From: Oscillospiraceae bacterium
Lineage (GTDB): Bacteria > Bacillota > Clostridia > Oscillospirales > CAG-272
Direction: 5' to 3'
NCBI GenBank assembly: GCA_015064185.1
Contig: SVSS01000006.1
Coordinates: 1-64,000, forward strand
DNA length: 64,000 bases
Shown here: positions 8,756 through 16,958 of the stretch, in pieces
Layout of the letters: each line of letters begins with the position of its first letter
How positions within the stretch are numbered: the stretch's first letter is position 1
The notes under the pieces: generated by a model
The model's database searches: none
Told to the model about the DNA's origin: nothing
Seen by the model: only the letters and a program-made list of their open reading frames with translations
Position numbers and translations under genes: made by a program

Positions 8756-9202
8756 TTATTCTGCCTTGTAAGCAAGCACTGCTTCAAGCACAGCGCGCAA
8801 ATTGCAAACAATCGCACAAACGGTATCCTTTTTCGCAACTGCGCTCTCCCGTTCCTCCTCGGCAACGGCAAGCGCGCCTGTAAGCTCCTCTACCTTAAGG
8901 CGAAGCATATCGCGCTCAGTGCGTAGCGCCTCAATGGCCTCATCACGTGCAAGAAGCTGCTCGTCAAGCAGCTCTTGGCTTTCAGCGCTGGGTGTGCCCA
9001 CCTCTACAAAATCAGCGTCATATGCGGGGTTATCGAACCAAACCTCACCCTCACACTTAACGTAGTCATCTGCCGCCTCATCCCAGCCGTAGGATTTTGT
9101 TTCGGTATAGCCGCGATAACGCGCCACGGCAGGATTTGCCTTAACCTTCTCAAAGAGCACACGCACATCCTGGCGTGTGCTGACCTTTTCCTGATAATTC
9201 AA
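8756..9202 (-). CDS. Phage-associated protein of unknown function with coiled coil
   Basis: The 148-residue product is not recognised. Residues about 75-125 are a charged heptad-like helix (LLARDEAIEALRTERDMLRL onward), probably coiled coil. The N-terminal half has a short Trp/Tyr-rich stretch (YGWDEAADDYVKCEGEVWF). The start codon is TTG. An in-frame TGA lies four codons upstream, and the TTGA overlaps the stop of a 24-codon small ORF, which suggests coupled translation. It is the last gene before the operon terminator, where phages often keep structural or lysis accessories. Confidence 0.7.
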   Translation of the reverse strand: MNYQEKVSTRQDVRVLFEKVKANPAVARYRGYTETKSYGWDEAADDYVKCEGEVWFDNPAYDADFVEVGTPSAESQELLDEQLLARDEAIEALRTERDMLRLKVEELTGALAVAEEERESAVAKKDTVCAIVCNLRAVLEAVLAYKAE

Positions 9203-9273
9203 AACAGCTTTTCAACTCCTTTTAAAATTTTTAATACTGCCTCCAAGATCTCGGCACCCTCCTCGCGTTGCAT
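9199..9273 (-). CDS. Possible 24-residue phage small ORF coupled to the next gene
   Basis: An ATG at 9273 opens a 24-codon frame, MQREEGAEILEAVLKILKGV plus four residues. Its TGA overlaps the TTG start of the following gene. The peptide would be an amphipathic helix. The frame continues in phase from the stop of the holin-like gene, so it could instead be a readthrough tail or a decayed segment. The ribosome site ahead of it is weak. Confidence 0.35.
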   Translation of the reverse strand: MQREEGAEILEAVLKILKGVEKLF

Positions 9274-9303
9274 CACATCGAGTGCCGAATTTCTCAGGCG
9301 CAG

Positions 9304-9663
9304 TCACTCGAGCGTATCGCTCTTGCTCGTGCCGTTCACGCCCTTGGAGTAGGCAATGTCCGCCTCAATGCGTGCGATCAGCTCCTCCTCGTTGAACTCG
9401 CACCCAAGATCGGCTGCGAGCACACGCAAGCGCGAGAGCACATAATTGAGTTTTTCCGCAGAGGTATAGCCCTCAAATTGCTCGGCTTGCAGCTCATACT
9501 CCCGTGCGGCCTCAAAAAGCGCGCTCATGTTCTGAAGTGCCTTTAACTTGCCGGTACAGCAAAACTTATAAATGTTATAGGCAAGGCCCGCTGCGTTTAC
9601 AAGAATACCGAAGCAAATGCCCACAAGCTCCCAATTCGCAGCGATCCATTCAAATATATTCAT
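9304..9663 (-). CDS. Holin-like small membrane protein (LL-H type candidate)
   Basis: The 119-residue protein has one N-terminal transmembrane helix (about residues 10-32). A cytoplasmic helical part follows, with AEKLNYVLSRLRVLAADLG and FNEEELIARIEADIAYSKG. This single-helix plus amphipathic arrangement, ending in an EEEL-IEA-like segment, resembles phage LL-H-type holins, which time lysis by permeabilising the membrane. No endolysin gene accompanies it, so the assignment is tentative. AGAGGAGA lies just before its ATG, directly after the upstream stop. Confidence 0.5.
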   Translation of the reverse strand: MNIFEWIAANWELVGICFGILVNAAGLAYNIYKFCCTGKLKALQNMSALFEAAREYELQAEQFEGYTSAEKLNYVLSRLRVLAADLGCEFNEEELIARIEADIAYSKGVNGTSKSDTLE

Positions 9664-9678
9664 ATCTGTCTCTCCTCT

Positions 9679-10026
9679 TTAGCGCAATGTGCGGCGCTTG
9701 CCAAAGCCACCGCGCCGTTGCACGTACCGCGCATACTCACCGTAAGCCTCCTTGAACACACCGTTTGCAAACTTGTAGGTTTCGGGTGTGCCCTGCGCCA
9801 GCTCGATCATAGAAACAAGATAGGTCCAATAGACCTTATCATAAGGGGGCGGCACGCTCAACTTATCAGTGGAAGTGCTCTGAACGCTTTCTCCGCGTGC
9901 GAATCTGTCATGGATCTCAAACTCGATCTTTTTTTCGAGCTCCTCGAGCCAACGCAGCATCACGGCCTGCTCAAACTCATGCGGCTTTACGCTCTGCACA
10001 AAGCTCAAAACCTCATTTTTGGTCAT
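9679..10026 (-). CDS. Phage head-completion/connector-like protein
   Basis: This 115-residue soluble protein contains PPYDKVYWTYLVSMIELAQG followed by YKFANGVFKEAYGEYARY. That helical pattern is common in small proteins encoded just after clostridial phage capsid genes, where they act at the portal neck. Function is inferred from position. The start was set at 10026 because GAGGTGAGG sits directly upstream. The longer frame to 10068 would run into the preceding gene. Confidence 0.6.
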   Translation of the reverse strand: MTKNEVLSFVQSVKPHEFEQAVMLRWLEELEKKIEFEIHDRFARGESVQSTSTDKLSVPPPYDKVYWTYLVSMIELAQGTPETYKFANGVFKEAYGEYARYVQRRGGFGKRRTLR

Positions 10027-10036
10027 GCCCCTCACC

Positions 10037-10450
10037 TCACACGTCGCGGCGGCGGCTCTCGTCGGCAAAGCGACCTGCCTCGCGCTCCATCAGCTCAGCG
10101 GTGCGCAGATCCTGGATCTCGGATTGATCGAGCAGGAGTGCAAATTTGCGGCGAATACGCGTCCACACGCCACGTCTGATCACGCAGTTTTTACCGTTGA
10201 TGGCAACGTACACGTCATCCTTATATTTTTCATTATCCTTAAACAGGCGCACCTCAACATACTCGTTGAGCCATGCCTCCTGCTCGCGCAAAAAGCTTTT
10301 AAACTTCTCACTCTGCTCATCTGCGGCGCGTGCTTGCTCACTCTTTTCTTCGCACAGCAAGGCAAGCTTAGCCTCATATTCGGCACGCATTGTTTCGATC
10401 TGCTTTTGCAGATCGGCAAGCGTTACCTTTTCATTTTCTTTAGCCTGCAT
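10037..10450 (-). CDS. Phage structural protein with N-terminal coiled coil
   Basis: The 137-residue product has a long charged coiled coil (about residues 5-65, starting LADLQKQIETMRAEYEAKLA). A conserved-looking C-terminal part follows, VYVAINGKNCVIRRGVWTRI and then a basic helix. This protein type is seen directly after N4-gp56-like capsid genes; its exact role is unknown. AAAGGAGA supports the start at 10450. A longer frame to 10483 would begin inside a strong hairpin and is less likely. Confidence 0.6.
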   Translation of the reverse strand: MQAKENEKVTLADLQKQIETMRAEYEAKLALLCEEKSEQARAADEQSEKFKSFLREQEAWLNEYVEVRLFKDNEKYKDDVYVAINGKNCVIRRGVWTRIRRKFALLLDQSEIQDLRTAELMEREAGRFADESRRRDV

Positions 10451-10474
10451 AGTGTCTCCTTTCATTTCTTTCGG

Positions 10475-10512
10475 CTGCGTCATTTAGATGCCAATGCCCC
10501 TAAATGACGCAG
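10475..10512. other. Intercistronic hairpin after the capsid gene
   Basis: A perfect 12-bp stem (10475-10486 with 10501-10512) lies between the capsid gene and the next cistron. On the minus strand no T-run follows. It is better read as an RNA-processing, stabilising or leaky attenuation element than as a full terminator. Confidence 0.7.
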
Positions 10513-10536
10513 CTTTTCTGTTACCGCGAAGCAGTA

Positions 10537-11931
10537 TCAGTTTTCGCCCACCTCAAAGGTAGAGGCGGTTTCGATACGGATCATAAACGCCTCAACAAGA
10601 CGCGCGGCTGCCTTGGTTGCCTTCCAGCCTACGGTTGCACGCTGGTTGAGGGGGTCTGCCGTACCGGCAGAGCCAAGCTGCTTGACAATGTGCTGCAAGC
10701 CGCCACCCGTCAGCTCCGTAGTGCCGTATGCGTTATCACCGAAAATAAGCGTTGCATAAACATCTCTGCCGCCAAGACCTGCCTCACCGGGATAGAGAAT
10801 ATCCGAGGTGGTCGTGGTAATATCGGTGCTGCCGATGCCACCCGCTACAAGCGCGCGGTCAAAGTACAGATAGTTATCGCCGCTCTCGCTAAAGACGGCG
10901 CCCGTTACCTCCGCATACTGCCAAGAGGACTCGGAGGCATCATACATAAGAATGGCACGACCGATCATATCGCGCGAAGCGCGGTGACCTGCCGCACCCG
11001 AACCGATCTTAAGACGGTATTTTGAGCCTGTACCAAAGCCCTCGGTCGCAGCGCCTGCGCTATCGAGTGTGCTGTATGCGCCCGCAAGGCAATTCATGGT
11101 GCGGGAGGTAGGCGTAAGGTCGGGCGCGTGGAATACCTTTGCCTCGGTGCTCTCCACAAAGCGCACGCCCTCGATCATACCGATCTCACCCTCGTAAAGC
11201 TCCTTGGTATCGCAATATTGGTGCGGATATTTCCAATTCGCATCGTTGGTAAGGTCGTACGCACAGTCGGGGTGAATGATGCAGGCATAAGCGCCGTTGA
11301 TCTTCTCGGCATTCTGATTTTTCAGGAAGCGCACAGCGCGCTTGATGCAATCCACCGTCATGTAGTGGTTACCACTCTCGGCACCGCCAACAAGCAAATA
11401 GCGTGCCGTTACCGCATCCTCACCGTACTGTACGTTTGTACCGCCGCAAAGCACCTCACGGGTAATGGTGTCAAGCGTTCTGCCCGCCTGCGAGCCAAGC
11501 AGCTTGGTTGCCATTACGAGATTGTTATCGATTGCGGCAAGCAAAAGCAGATCGGAAAGCTCCACATATCCGCCATATTGGCGAACAGTTGCTTCCACAG
11601 CCCCCATGTTGAGGGACTGACCCGTGGGTGTTACACCCTCGGAAAGTGCTGCCGTCAGCTTGGGCAGCGGATCGTATTTGCGAAAACGGATCGACTTACC
11701 GCCATTTTTAGGAATAGCGTGCTTTTGCGCAAACTGATCGTGAATGAGGTTGGGCTCGGCATTGTCAATGAGATAATCGGCGTAATAGGTACGCATCTCA
11801 TCGGAAAGTCCGCCACCCTCTACATATGCGGTTACGCTTCCGCTCTCAGCGTTTGCGTAGCCTGTGGTCGTGTTGATGTTCTCGCCTGCGCCAAAGCGCT
11901 GCAGGTCAAAGATCTTTGTTTTACTGTTCAT
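10537..11931 (-). CDS. Major capsid protein, N4-gp56 family
   Basis: The 464-residue protein shows the signature run of the N4-gp56 capsid family (KHAIPKNGGKSIRFRKYDPL, EGVTPTGQ and VRQYGGYVELSDLL, about residues 65-120) and is predicted to build the head shell. The start at 11931 is supported by AAAGGAAAAGG and gives the N-terminus MNSKTKIFDLQRFGAGEN. Residues 9-14 (DLQRFG) match the start of the scaffold protein and resemble Prp-type cleavage sites, so the first 14-15 residues are probably removed on maturation. It follows scaffold and protease in the usual order. Confidence 0.9.
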   Translation of the reverse strand: MNSKTKIFDLQRFGAGENINTTTGYANAESGSVTAYVEGGGLSDEMRTYYADYLIDNAEPNLIHDQFAQKHAIPKNGGKSIRFRKYDPLPKLTAALSEGVTPTGQSLNMGAVEATVRQYGGYVELSDLLLLAAIDNNLVMATKLLGSQAGRTLDTITREVLCGGTNVQYGEDAVTARYLLVGGAESGNHYMTVDCIKRAVRFLKNQNAEKINGAYACIIHPDCAYDLTNDANWKYPHQYCDTKELYEGEIGMIEGVRFVESTEAKVFHAPDLTPTSRTMNCLAGAYSTLDSAGAATEGFGTGSKYRLKIGSGAAGHRASRDMIGRAILMYDASESSWQYAEVTGAVFSESGDNYLYFDRALVAGGIGSTDITTTTSDILYPGEAGLGGRDVYATLIFGDNAYGTTELTGGGLQHIVKQLGSAGTADPLNQRATVGWKATKAAARLVEAFMIRIETASTFEVGEN

Positions 11932-11970
11932 ACCTTTTCCTTTCTTAATAGATTGCAAAAAGGCTGTCTG

Positions 11971-12612
11971 TCAGAACTCAATGCGCTCGCCCTTGGCTGC
12001 GCGCCGTGCCATTTCGGCACGCTCGGCGCGAGAAAGACGTGCGGCGCTGTTGCCAAAATGCCCACTGACACCGGGAGCCAATGCGCTTTCGGCAGGACGT
12101 AGCCCTCGGGCACGGATACTCTCGGTTACTGCCCGTTCGGTTTCCTTTCGTGCACGCTCAACTGCTGCGTCTACAGCCTCCTTGATTCTTTCCTCCATGC
12201 CGATACGGCTGATTGTTTCCTCAGTCTCGGGGGACCCTGTCACCACTTCTGTCGGCGCCGTTTTTTCCTGTTCCGCCCGTATAGCGGCTGCAAGCTCCCC
12301 CACATCCTGCGTACCGTAATGCTCTGCCGCTGCGGCTACCACATCGCGGGCACGCTCCAATTCCTCCATCATGCTTTTTTGCTCCTTGAAGCGGCGATTG
12401 AAGGTCTCCTGAAAAAATGCTTGAAAGAGATCCTTATACTCTCCCTCCATCATCCCTCTGAACGCCGTCCTTCGCGCTTCCTCACTGTTCTCCCCGGCGG
12501 CAGGAGCCTCCATTACTTCGCCCGTTGCCTGCCGGGTGAGCTCAGGCATTTCGTTTCCACCCATGTCACTCTCGCCGAACAGCGAGAGATCCAAGCTAAA
12601 AATTTGTTTCAT
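11971..12612 (-). CDS. Phage scaffolding protein
   Basis: This 213-residue, highly charged, mostly helical protein lies immediately before the capsid gene. It has Glu/Arg-rich coiled-coil stretches (FNRRFKEQKSMMEELERARD) and a basic C-terminus, the classic features of an assembly scaffold whose C-terminal helix contacts capsid. The ribosome site GAGAGAGGG places the start at 12612, giving MKQIFSLDLSLFGESDMGG. Its residues 8-13 (DLSLFG) align with the same segment of the capsid N-terminus. It is not recognised by a named family beyond position and composition. Confidence 0.78.
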   Translation of the reverse strand: MKQIFSLDLSLFGESDMGGNEMPELTRQATGEVMEAPAAGENSEEARRTAFRGMMEGEYKDLFQAFFQETFNRRFKEQKSMMEELERARDVVAAAAEHYGTQDVGELAAAIRAEQEKTAPTEVVTGSPETEETISRIGMEERIKEAVDAAVERARKETERAVTESIRARGLRPAESALAPGVSGHFGNSAARLSRAERAEMARRAAKGERIEF

Positions 12613-12684
12613 ATTCCCTCTCTCTTTCAAGGTGTCGCACGGACAAAAGCAAAATACGTGTGCCGCTTTTCTCCGTCGTTATCA

Positions 12685-13020
12685 TCATAACACGAGGGGC
12701 CTTCCCGTGTCGTTAACTGCAGTGCTTCTATCAGGGAAGCACACGTGCATGGGATACTCCAAGGCAAGCTGACGCAATGCTGATACCGTCATAGCATAGG
12801 TATCGTTAAGACCGTATCTACAGGAAAGAAAGGCATTCCCCCGCGAAAGACTTGCACGCACATAGCGGCAAGCGGGATGGCTTGTTGCAAAGCTCACAAG
12901 TGCCCCCATCAGCGTAGAAACAGCAGCGCACACCAAGCTTCCCTCTGTGCCCTTTTGGGCGTGTCCCTCAACCAATAGGCGGTATTTCTCCCCCTGTTTT
13001 GTCGCATATATCTTGATCAT
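12685..13020 (-). CDS. Prp-like cysteine protease, probable prohead maturation protease
   Basis: The 111-residue protein matches the ribosomal-processing cysteine protease family (Prp/YsxB), which trims the N-terminus of ribosomal protein L27 in Firmicutes. The catalytic pair is visible as His20 in VEGHA and Cys31 in LVCAAVSTL, at the family's spacing and length. It is not beside rplU/rpmA. It sits between portal and scaffold, where phages keep head proteases, and its ATG overlaps the portal stop by 4 bp. The likely substrates are the scaffold and capsid encoded next. The C-terminal 25 residues differ from typical Prp. Confidence 0.85.
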   Translation of the reverse strand: MIKIYATKQGEKYRLLVEGHAQKGTEGSLVCAAVSTLMGALVSFATSHPACRYVRASLSRGNAFLSCRYGLNDTYAMTVSALRQLALEYPMHVCFPDRSTAVNDTGRPLVL

Positions 13021-14747
13021 ATCGCGGCATCTTTCATGGCATTGTCACGCTTTTGCGCAGCGCCAACCATGGCACGCTCGGCAGGCGTAATTTCAACAGC
13101 GTTCCCCTTTGCACTTTTTCTTTTCTCTGCTTTTACAGCCGTATCCTTTTCATTTTCGCGGATGAATGCTGCGATCTGCGTGCGGATCTCCTCAATGCCC
13201 GAAAAGTCCATGGCATCGAGCAGGATCTGTGCAGCGGGAGCGTTAGCGGGATCAAATACACCCAAGGAATATAGGCTTTTGAGCATCTCATTATGAGAGT
13301 ATCTGGTATAGGGATTTTGCTTTTCCGCACGCACGTCAATATCAAACACAGGGCGCCTTGTCAGGGGCAAGCCGCTTTCCGAAACACCCGTGACCCTCTC
13401 CCGAATGTGGTCATTTGACCAGCTGAGGTATCGGTTTCCACCGTTTTTGCCAAGGATGCGAAAGCAACGGATCTCACTGTAAAACTGGCGCACGCACTCT
13501 ACCATGAGGCGCGCAACCTCCACAAATGCACGGTAAGAGGCACTGATGATATCGCGCATGCTCTTATTGCCCGATTCCTGCAACGCGGCAATTGCTGCCG
13601 CTGCAGTTACACCGCTTTCGGTCGAGCCCTGCAGCATATCTCGATTTGCAACAGTTTCCTTTAATTCGTTCACCTTTGCGTTCTTTAACTGAAGCCAAAG
13701 CGGATCGGGAGCCGCCACCTCGATCTGGCGCAGGCGCTCCTCATCAGGGTCGCCCTCAACCGAAACAATGCGACGGGAAAGATCACAAAACTCCTCCTCA
13801 TTTACGCCCGTGCTTCTCTTGCAAAAATAACGCACACGTGTTGCCCAATCCATGTATTCCAGCAAATTGCGATCCATGCGGTCAATATACCCTTGCGGAT
13901 CACGCCCAACGGCAATAATGCCAAAGCCAAGCGAGGTGCCCTCAATGGGATACAGCACGTCAAGCACAAAGGGGTATTGACCGTGCTCATACCAGCCGTT
14001 CTGATAACTGCCCTCGTTTTCGGTAGAAAACAGCACCGTATCCCCCGCAAACTTGCAATAATGCAAAACAGTGCGCCCTTCGGCGGTGCGCTTTTTGTAA
14101 TACCAATCCACCACTGCAACCGTTTCCTCTCCACCGCCACGCGTACAAAACAGATGATCAAGTCCCTCATCCCCCTTGCCGTCATAACGCGGAAAACGCG
14201 CGCGAAGCGCTGCTGCATCGACCTCCTCTACAAAATAAACAGCACGCGAATCCTGCAAATGGCGAACGCCCATATCCCAATAAAGCCCTTGCAGATCAAC
14301 ACGTCTGACGTCTACATCGCCCATGCCATTTTCAAGCTCGGTATTCCAAAACACACCCCATGCGCAAATACCGTGCTTCAGCTTATACCACATATTATCG
14401 GAGTACGATGCCTCAAAGCCGGAGCGATCGAGGATCACGGGCAAAATAGCCGACAGCGCACGTGCGTCCTCCTCGTCACTCTCCTCACGCGGCAGGCATA
14501 TGGCAAGCGGGATATTCTCCATAAGATCTGCATGCTTTTGCATCAAGGCATTGAAAAGCCAAGCAGACGTAGGCGCGATCACCTCCCCCTCGCCATTGCG
14601 ATGCGCACGGGGCATTACACGAAGGCGATACCAGTCCTCCTCCTCTTGCACGCGTGCAGAAAAACCTTCCCTTGCGCGTCGCCAAGCAAGCAATTGCTCC
14701 GCGGCTGCGCGGATCTCGGCCTTTCCGATGATGTTCTTTCTTCTCAT
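13017..14747 (-). CDS. Phage portal protein
   Basis: The 576-residue protein lies between large terminase and head protease, the standard portal position. Its clip/stem-like region has MLQGSTESGVTAAAAIAALQ followed by long helices (about residues 360-420), a pattern shared by portals of podovirus-like and related phages. Portals form the dodecameric DNA gate at one capsid vertex. AGGAAAGGAG supports the ATG at 14747; the upstream frame to 14816 overlaps terL and lacks such a site. The C-terminus is Lys/Glu-rich. Confidence 0.82.
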   Translation of the reverse strand: MRRKNIIGKAEIRAAAEQLLAWRRAREGFSARVQEEEDWYRLRVMPRAHRNGEGEVIAPTSAWLFNALMQKHADLMENIPLAICLPREESDEEDARALSAILPVILDRSGFEASYSDNMWYKLKHGICAWGVFWNTELENGMGDVDVRRVDLQGLYWDMGVRHLQDSRAVYFVEEVDAAALRARFPRYDGKGDEGLDHLFCTRGGGEETVAVVDWYYKKRTAEGRTVLHYCKFAGDTVLFSTENEGSYQNGWYEHGQYPFVLDVLYPIEGTSLGFGIIAVGRDPQGYIDRMDRNLLEYMDWATRVRYFCKRSTGVNEEEFCDLSRRIVSVEGDPDEERLRQIEVAAPDPLWLQLKNAKVNELKETVANRDMLQGSTESGVTAAAAIAALQESGNKSMRDIISASYRAFVEVARLMVECVRQFYSEIRCFRILGKNGGNRYLSWSNDHIRERVTGVSESGLPLTRRPVFDIDVRAEKQNPYTRYSHNEMLKSLYSLGVFDPANAPAAQILLDAMDFSGIEEIRTQIAAFIRENEKDTAVKAEKRKSAKGNAVEITPAERAMVGAAQKRDNAMKDAAI

Positions 14748-14760
14748 TTTTTCTCCTTTC

Positions 14761-16167
14761 CTACCGCATTTCCTTGCGGTGTGCATAATAAACGACCTCA
14801 CGGTCAAGCGGATCAAGCAATTTGGGTGCGCGCGGCGGGGCGATATGCGTGGGGCGCATCGGCACCATCATACAAAGATACCTTGCCTCGTCGGCGATGT
14901 GGTCCTCCATGTCGCTGTCAACATCCTCTGCGTGTGTGCGGCTGTACTGCAGCGTCGGCACGGTGCGCAAAAATTCCCGACACGTAGAGAAAATATACAT
15001 CATCGGCACCCCCTTTTCATCAAAGGTGAAGCGATTGTGCATCTGCATCCAGCCTGCCACACGCCGATTGTCGCCGCGCTCAAAATAAACGCCACAGCGC
15101 TCTGCGGTTTCGGCGATCGCCTCGCCGCGCGAGGCATCCCAGATCGCGGGGTCGGCAACACCGGTGATCTGCTTTCCTATCAGCCACGGGTGCTCACGCT
15201 CGATCTTAGCGATCTCGCGAAAGATCTCCTCAGGACTCATACGCACGCCCACGTTTGCCTCATTGCGCACGCAACCGTAAAATTCGAGTATGCGATAAAG
15301 CCGCCCGTCATGATCCTTGACCCACCACCCCACCGAAAAGGGCTTTGCGTAGCCAAAATCAAAGGAACGGTACACGCGCCACTCGGCAGGTGGCGCAAAG
15401 GGCTCGATCACATGTGTGTAAAGCCGATCGGCATAGTGCCCCGGGTCATTGCGAAATTCCTCAAACACCTGCCCCTCGTATACGTTCCAATCCCCCTCAA
15501 GATGTGCGCGGCGCTTGTGCGCCGGCAATGCCTCAAGGCGCCGCACGTATTCGGGGTCTGCCTCCATGAGCACGCGGTTATCATAAACCACCGCGGGAAT
15601 AAAGGCATAATCCTGTGCACGCTCGTTCCCCTCAAAGCGTCGATCGATAAACAGCCGCTTGATATAGGCGTGCCCCACACCGCCGGGATTGCAGGTATAA
15701 TAGACCCTTGCCCGAAAATCTTTTTTGGTGGTACGCAGTGCCGTGCAAATAAAAACGATCCACTCCTCCTTGAAATGCGTTGCCTCCTCAAAGCCGATCA
15801 CATCATATTCGGCACCTTGATATTGCAGCACGTCACTGTCAGCATCACAGTAGCCAAGCGTGAGGCGAGAGCCGTTTGGGAAAATAAAAGCGCGCTCGTC
15901 CTTTTTAAAGGTAGCAAAGCCACCCAGCTCCATTTGCAGCGGCAAAATATGATTTTCTCTGAGCTCCTGCAGGCTCCGTCGCAACAAAAGCAATCGTAGC
16001 CCCCGGTAACGCATGGCAAGCATGACCATTTTGCGACGCATTGCCCAGGACTTTCCGCCCCCGCGCGCACCGCCGTAAGCGGTATGCCGCGCGCTTGAGC
16101 AAAAAAACTCCTGCTGCCTTGGGTTTGGAATCTCTTTGCGCAGGCGAGAAAAGATCAGCGGCTCCAT
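14761..16167 (-). CDS. terL: Terminase large subunit
   Basis: This 468-residue motor packages DNA into proheads. The ATPase domain has Walker A GGARGGGKSW (residues 32-41), a Walker B segment DVIGFEEATHF near residue 125, and a CNPGGVGH motif. The RNase H-like nuclease domain shows acidic clusters at SFDFGYAKP, VADPAIWD and DVDSDMEDH. The length is normal and no disruption is seen. Its start overlaps the preceding small ORF by 13 bp. Confidence 0.95.
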   Translation of the reverse strand: MEPLIFSRLRKEIPNPRQQEFFCSSARHTAYGGARGGGKSWAMRRKMVMLAMRYRGLRLLLLRRSLQELRENHILPLQMELGGFATFKKDERAFIFPNGSRLTLGYCDADSDVLQYQGAEYDVIGFEEATHFKEEWIVFICTALRTTKKDFRARVYYTCNPGGVGHAYIKRLFIDRRFEGNERAQDYAFIPAVVYDNRVLMEADPEYVRRLEALPAHKRRAHLEGDWNVYEGQVFEEFRNDPGHYADRLYTHVIEPFAPPAEWRVYRSFDFGYAKPFSVGWWVKDHDGRLYRILEFYGCVRNEANVGVRMSPEEIFREIAKIEREHPWLIGKQITGVADPAIWDASRGEAIAETAERCGVYFERGDNRRVAGWMQMHNRFTFDEKGVPMMYIFSTCREFLRTVPTLQYSRTHAEDVDSDMEDHIADEARYLCMMVPMRPTHIAPPRAPKLLDPLDREVVYYAHRKEMR

Positions 16168-16394
16168 TCTTCAAGCACCCCCTCAAATCGCACGGCGCCT
16201 ATTCCCTCGCCACTCCCCTCAAGGCTCCCGTTTTTGCCGCCGATACGGTCGAGTATGCTTTCTGCCGCTTTCAGGCGCAGCTCAGGCTTTAAGCCACTAT
16301 CCTGCATCAGAGATACGATCACCTCAACCGCCGCCGCACCGGATGCCAAAAGCATCTGCTTTACATCTCTCTTTTCTCGCCCTTGCTCCGACAT
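16155..16394 (-). CDS. Probable small terminase subunit-like protein
   Basis: The 79-residue helical protein overlaps terL and contains LKPELRLKAAESILDRIGGK, a segment typical of small phage proteins encoded just ahead of terL. Small terminase subunits recognise the packaging site. This one is shorter than usual and lacks an obvious helix-turn-helix, so the role is inferred from position. Confidence 0.5.
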   Translation of the reverse strand: MSEQGREKRDVKQMLLASGAAAVEVIVSLMQDSGLKPELRLKAAESILDRIGGKNGSLEGSGEGIGAVRFEGVLEEWSR

Positions 16395-16406
16395 CGATCT
16401 GCCCCC

Positions 16407-16745
16407 TTACACGGCAACGCTGCCCTGACGGAACACGATACGGTAATTCTCCGCATCACCTCCGATCTCGACCTGCCATGCCTGCAGCGCTTGCGCGAGG
16501 GCGCTTTTTTTCATTTCAACAGTATACGTGTCCTCGCCCTTGCTCACCTGCACGGTGTCTTTCGCATCAGGCTCACCCGCAGCGGCAAGCGACAACAATG
16601 CCATAAAGGCAGATGCAAGTCGCACGCTTTCCTTAAAACCCGCTATATCCTCACGAAGCACCTTGATCTCCTTGGCGCGCGCCGCAAGCAGGTGACGCGA
16701 CGGCTCAACCACTTTTTTTCTTGTTTCCTTCTCTTGGTTTTTCAT
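16407..16745 (-). CDS. Phage-associated protein of unknown function
   Basis: The 112-residue protein is not recognised. The N-terminal half is charged and helical (LLAARAKEIKVLREDIAGFK) and the C-terminal half looks beta-rich (DTYTVEMKK, NYRIVFRQGSVAV). Its ATG overlaps the stop of the upstream Cys-rich gene (ATGA), and AAAGGAG precedes it. The position at the promoter-proximal end of the packaging operon suggests an early or regulatory role. Confidence 0.6.
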   Translation of the reverse strand: MKNQEKETRKKVVEPSRHLLAARAKEIKVLREDIAGFKESVRLASAFMALLSLAAAGEPDAKDTVQVSKGEDTYTVEMKKSALAQALQAWQVEIGGDAENYRIVFRQGSVAV

Positions 16746-16939
16746 TGAAAGCTCCTTTCATAATATCCGTCAAGTGCACACTTAAAGGGACAGCGCTTAT
16801 AATCACTCGGGTGTGCGCAATAGGCATATACGATATCCCTTCTCGCGCGACGGTCGGGAAAGCGAAGCTCCCCACATTCACAATACGTAACCCCCGCCTT
16901 CTCATAACGAAAGTACGGGCACATTCCTGCAATCGGCAT
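16742..16939 (-). CDS. Small cysteine-rich, probably zinc-binding phage protein
   Basis: The 65-residue protein holds six cysteines in MCPYFRYE, YCECGELRFP, YCAHP and RCPFKC contexts, consistent with a zinc knuckle. Similar small proteins with CPYF...C.G...FPD...R...YC.HP spacing recur upstream of terminase genes in clostridial prophages; their function is unknown. A near-perfect ribosome site AAGGAGG sits seven bases before the ATG. It is the first gene of the leftward operon. Confidence 0.75.
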   Translation of the reverse strand: MPIAGMCPYFRYEKAGVTYCECGELRFPDRRARRDIVYAYCAHPSDYKRCPFKCALDGYYERSFQ

Positions 16940-16958
16940 ACTTCTTCCTCCTTGTTAT

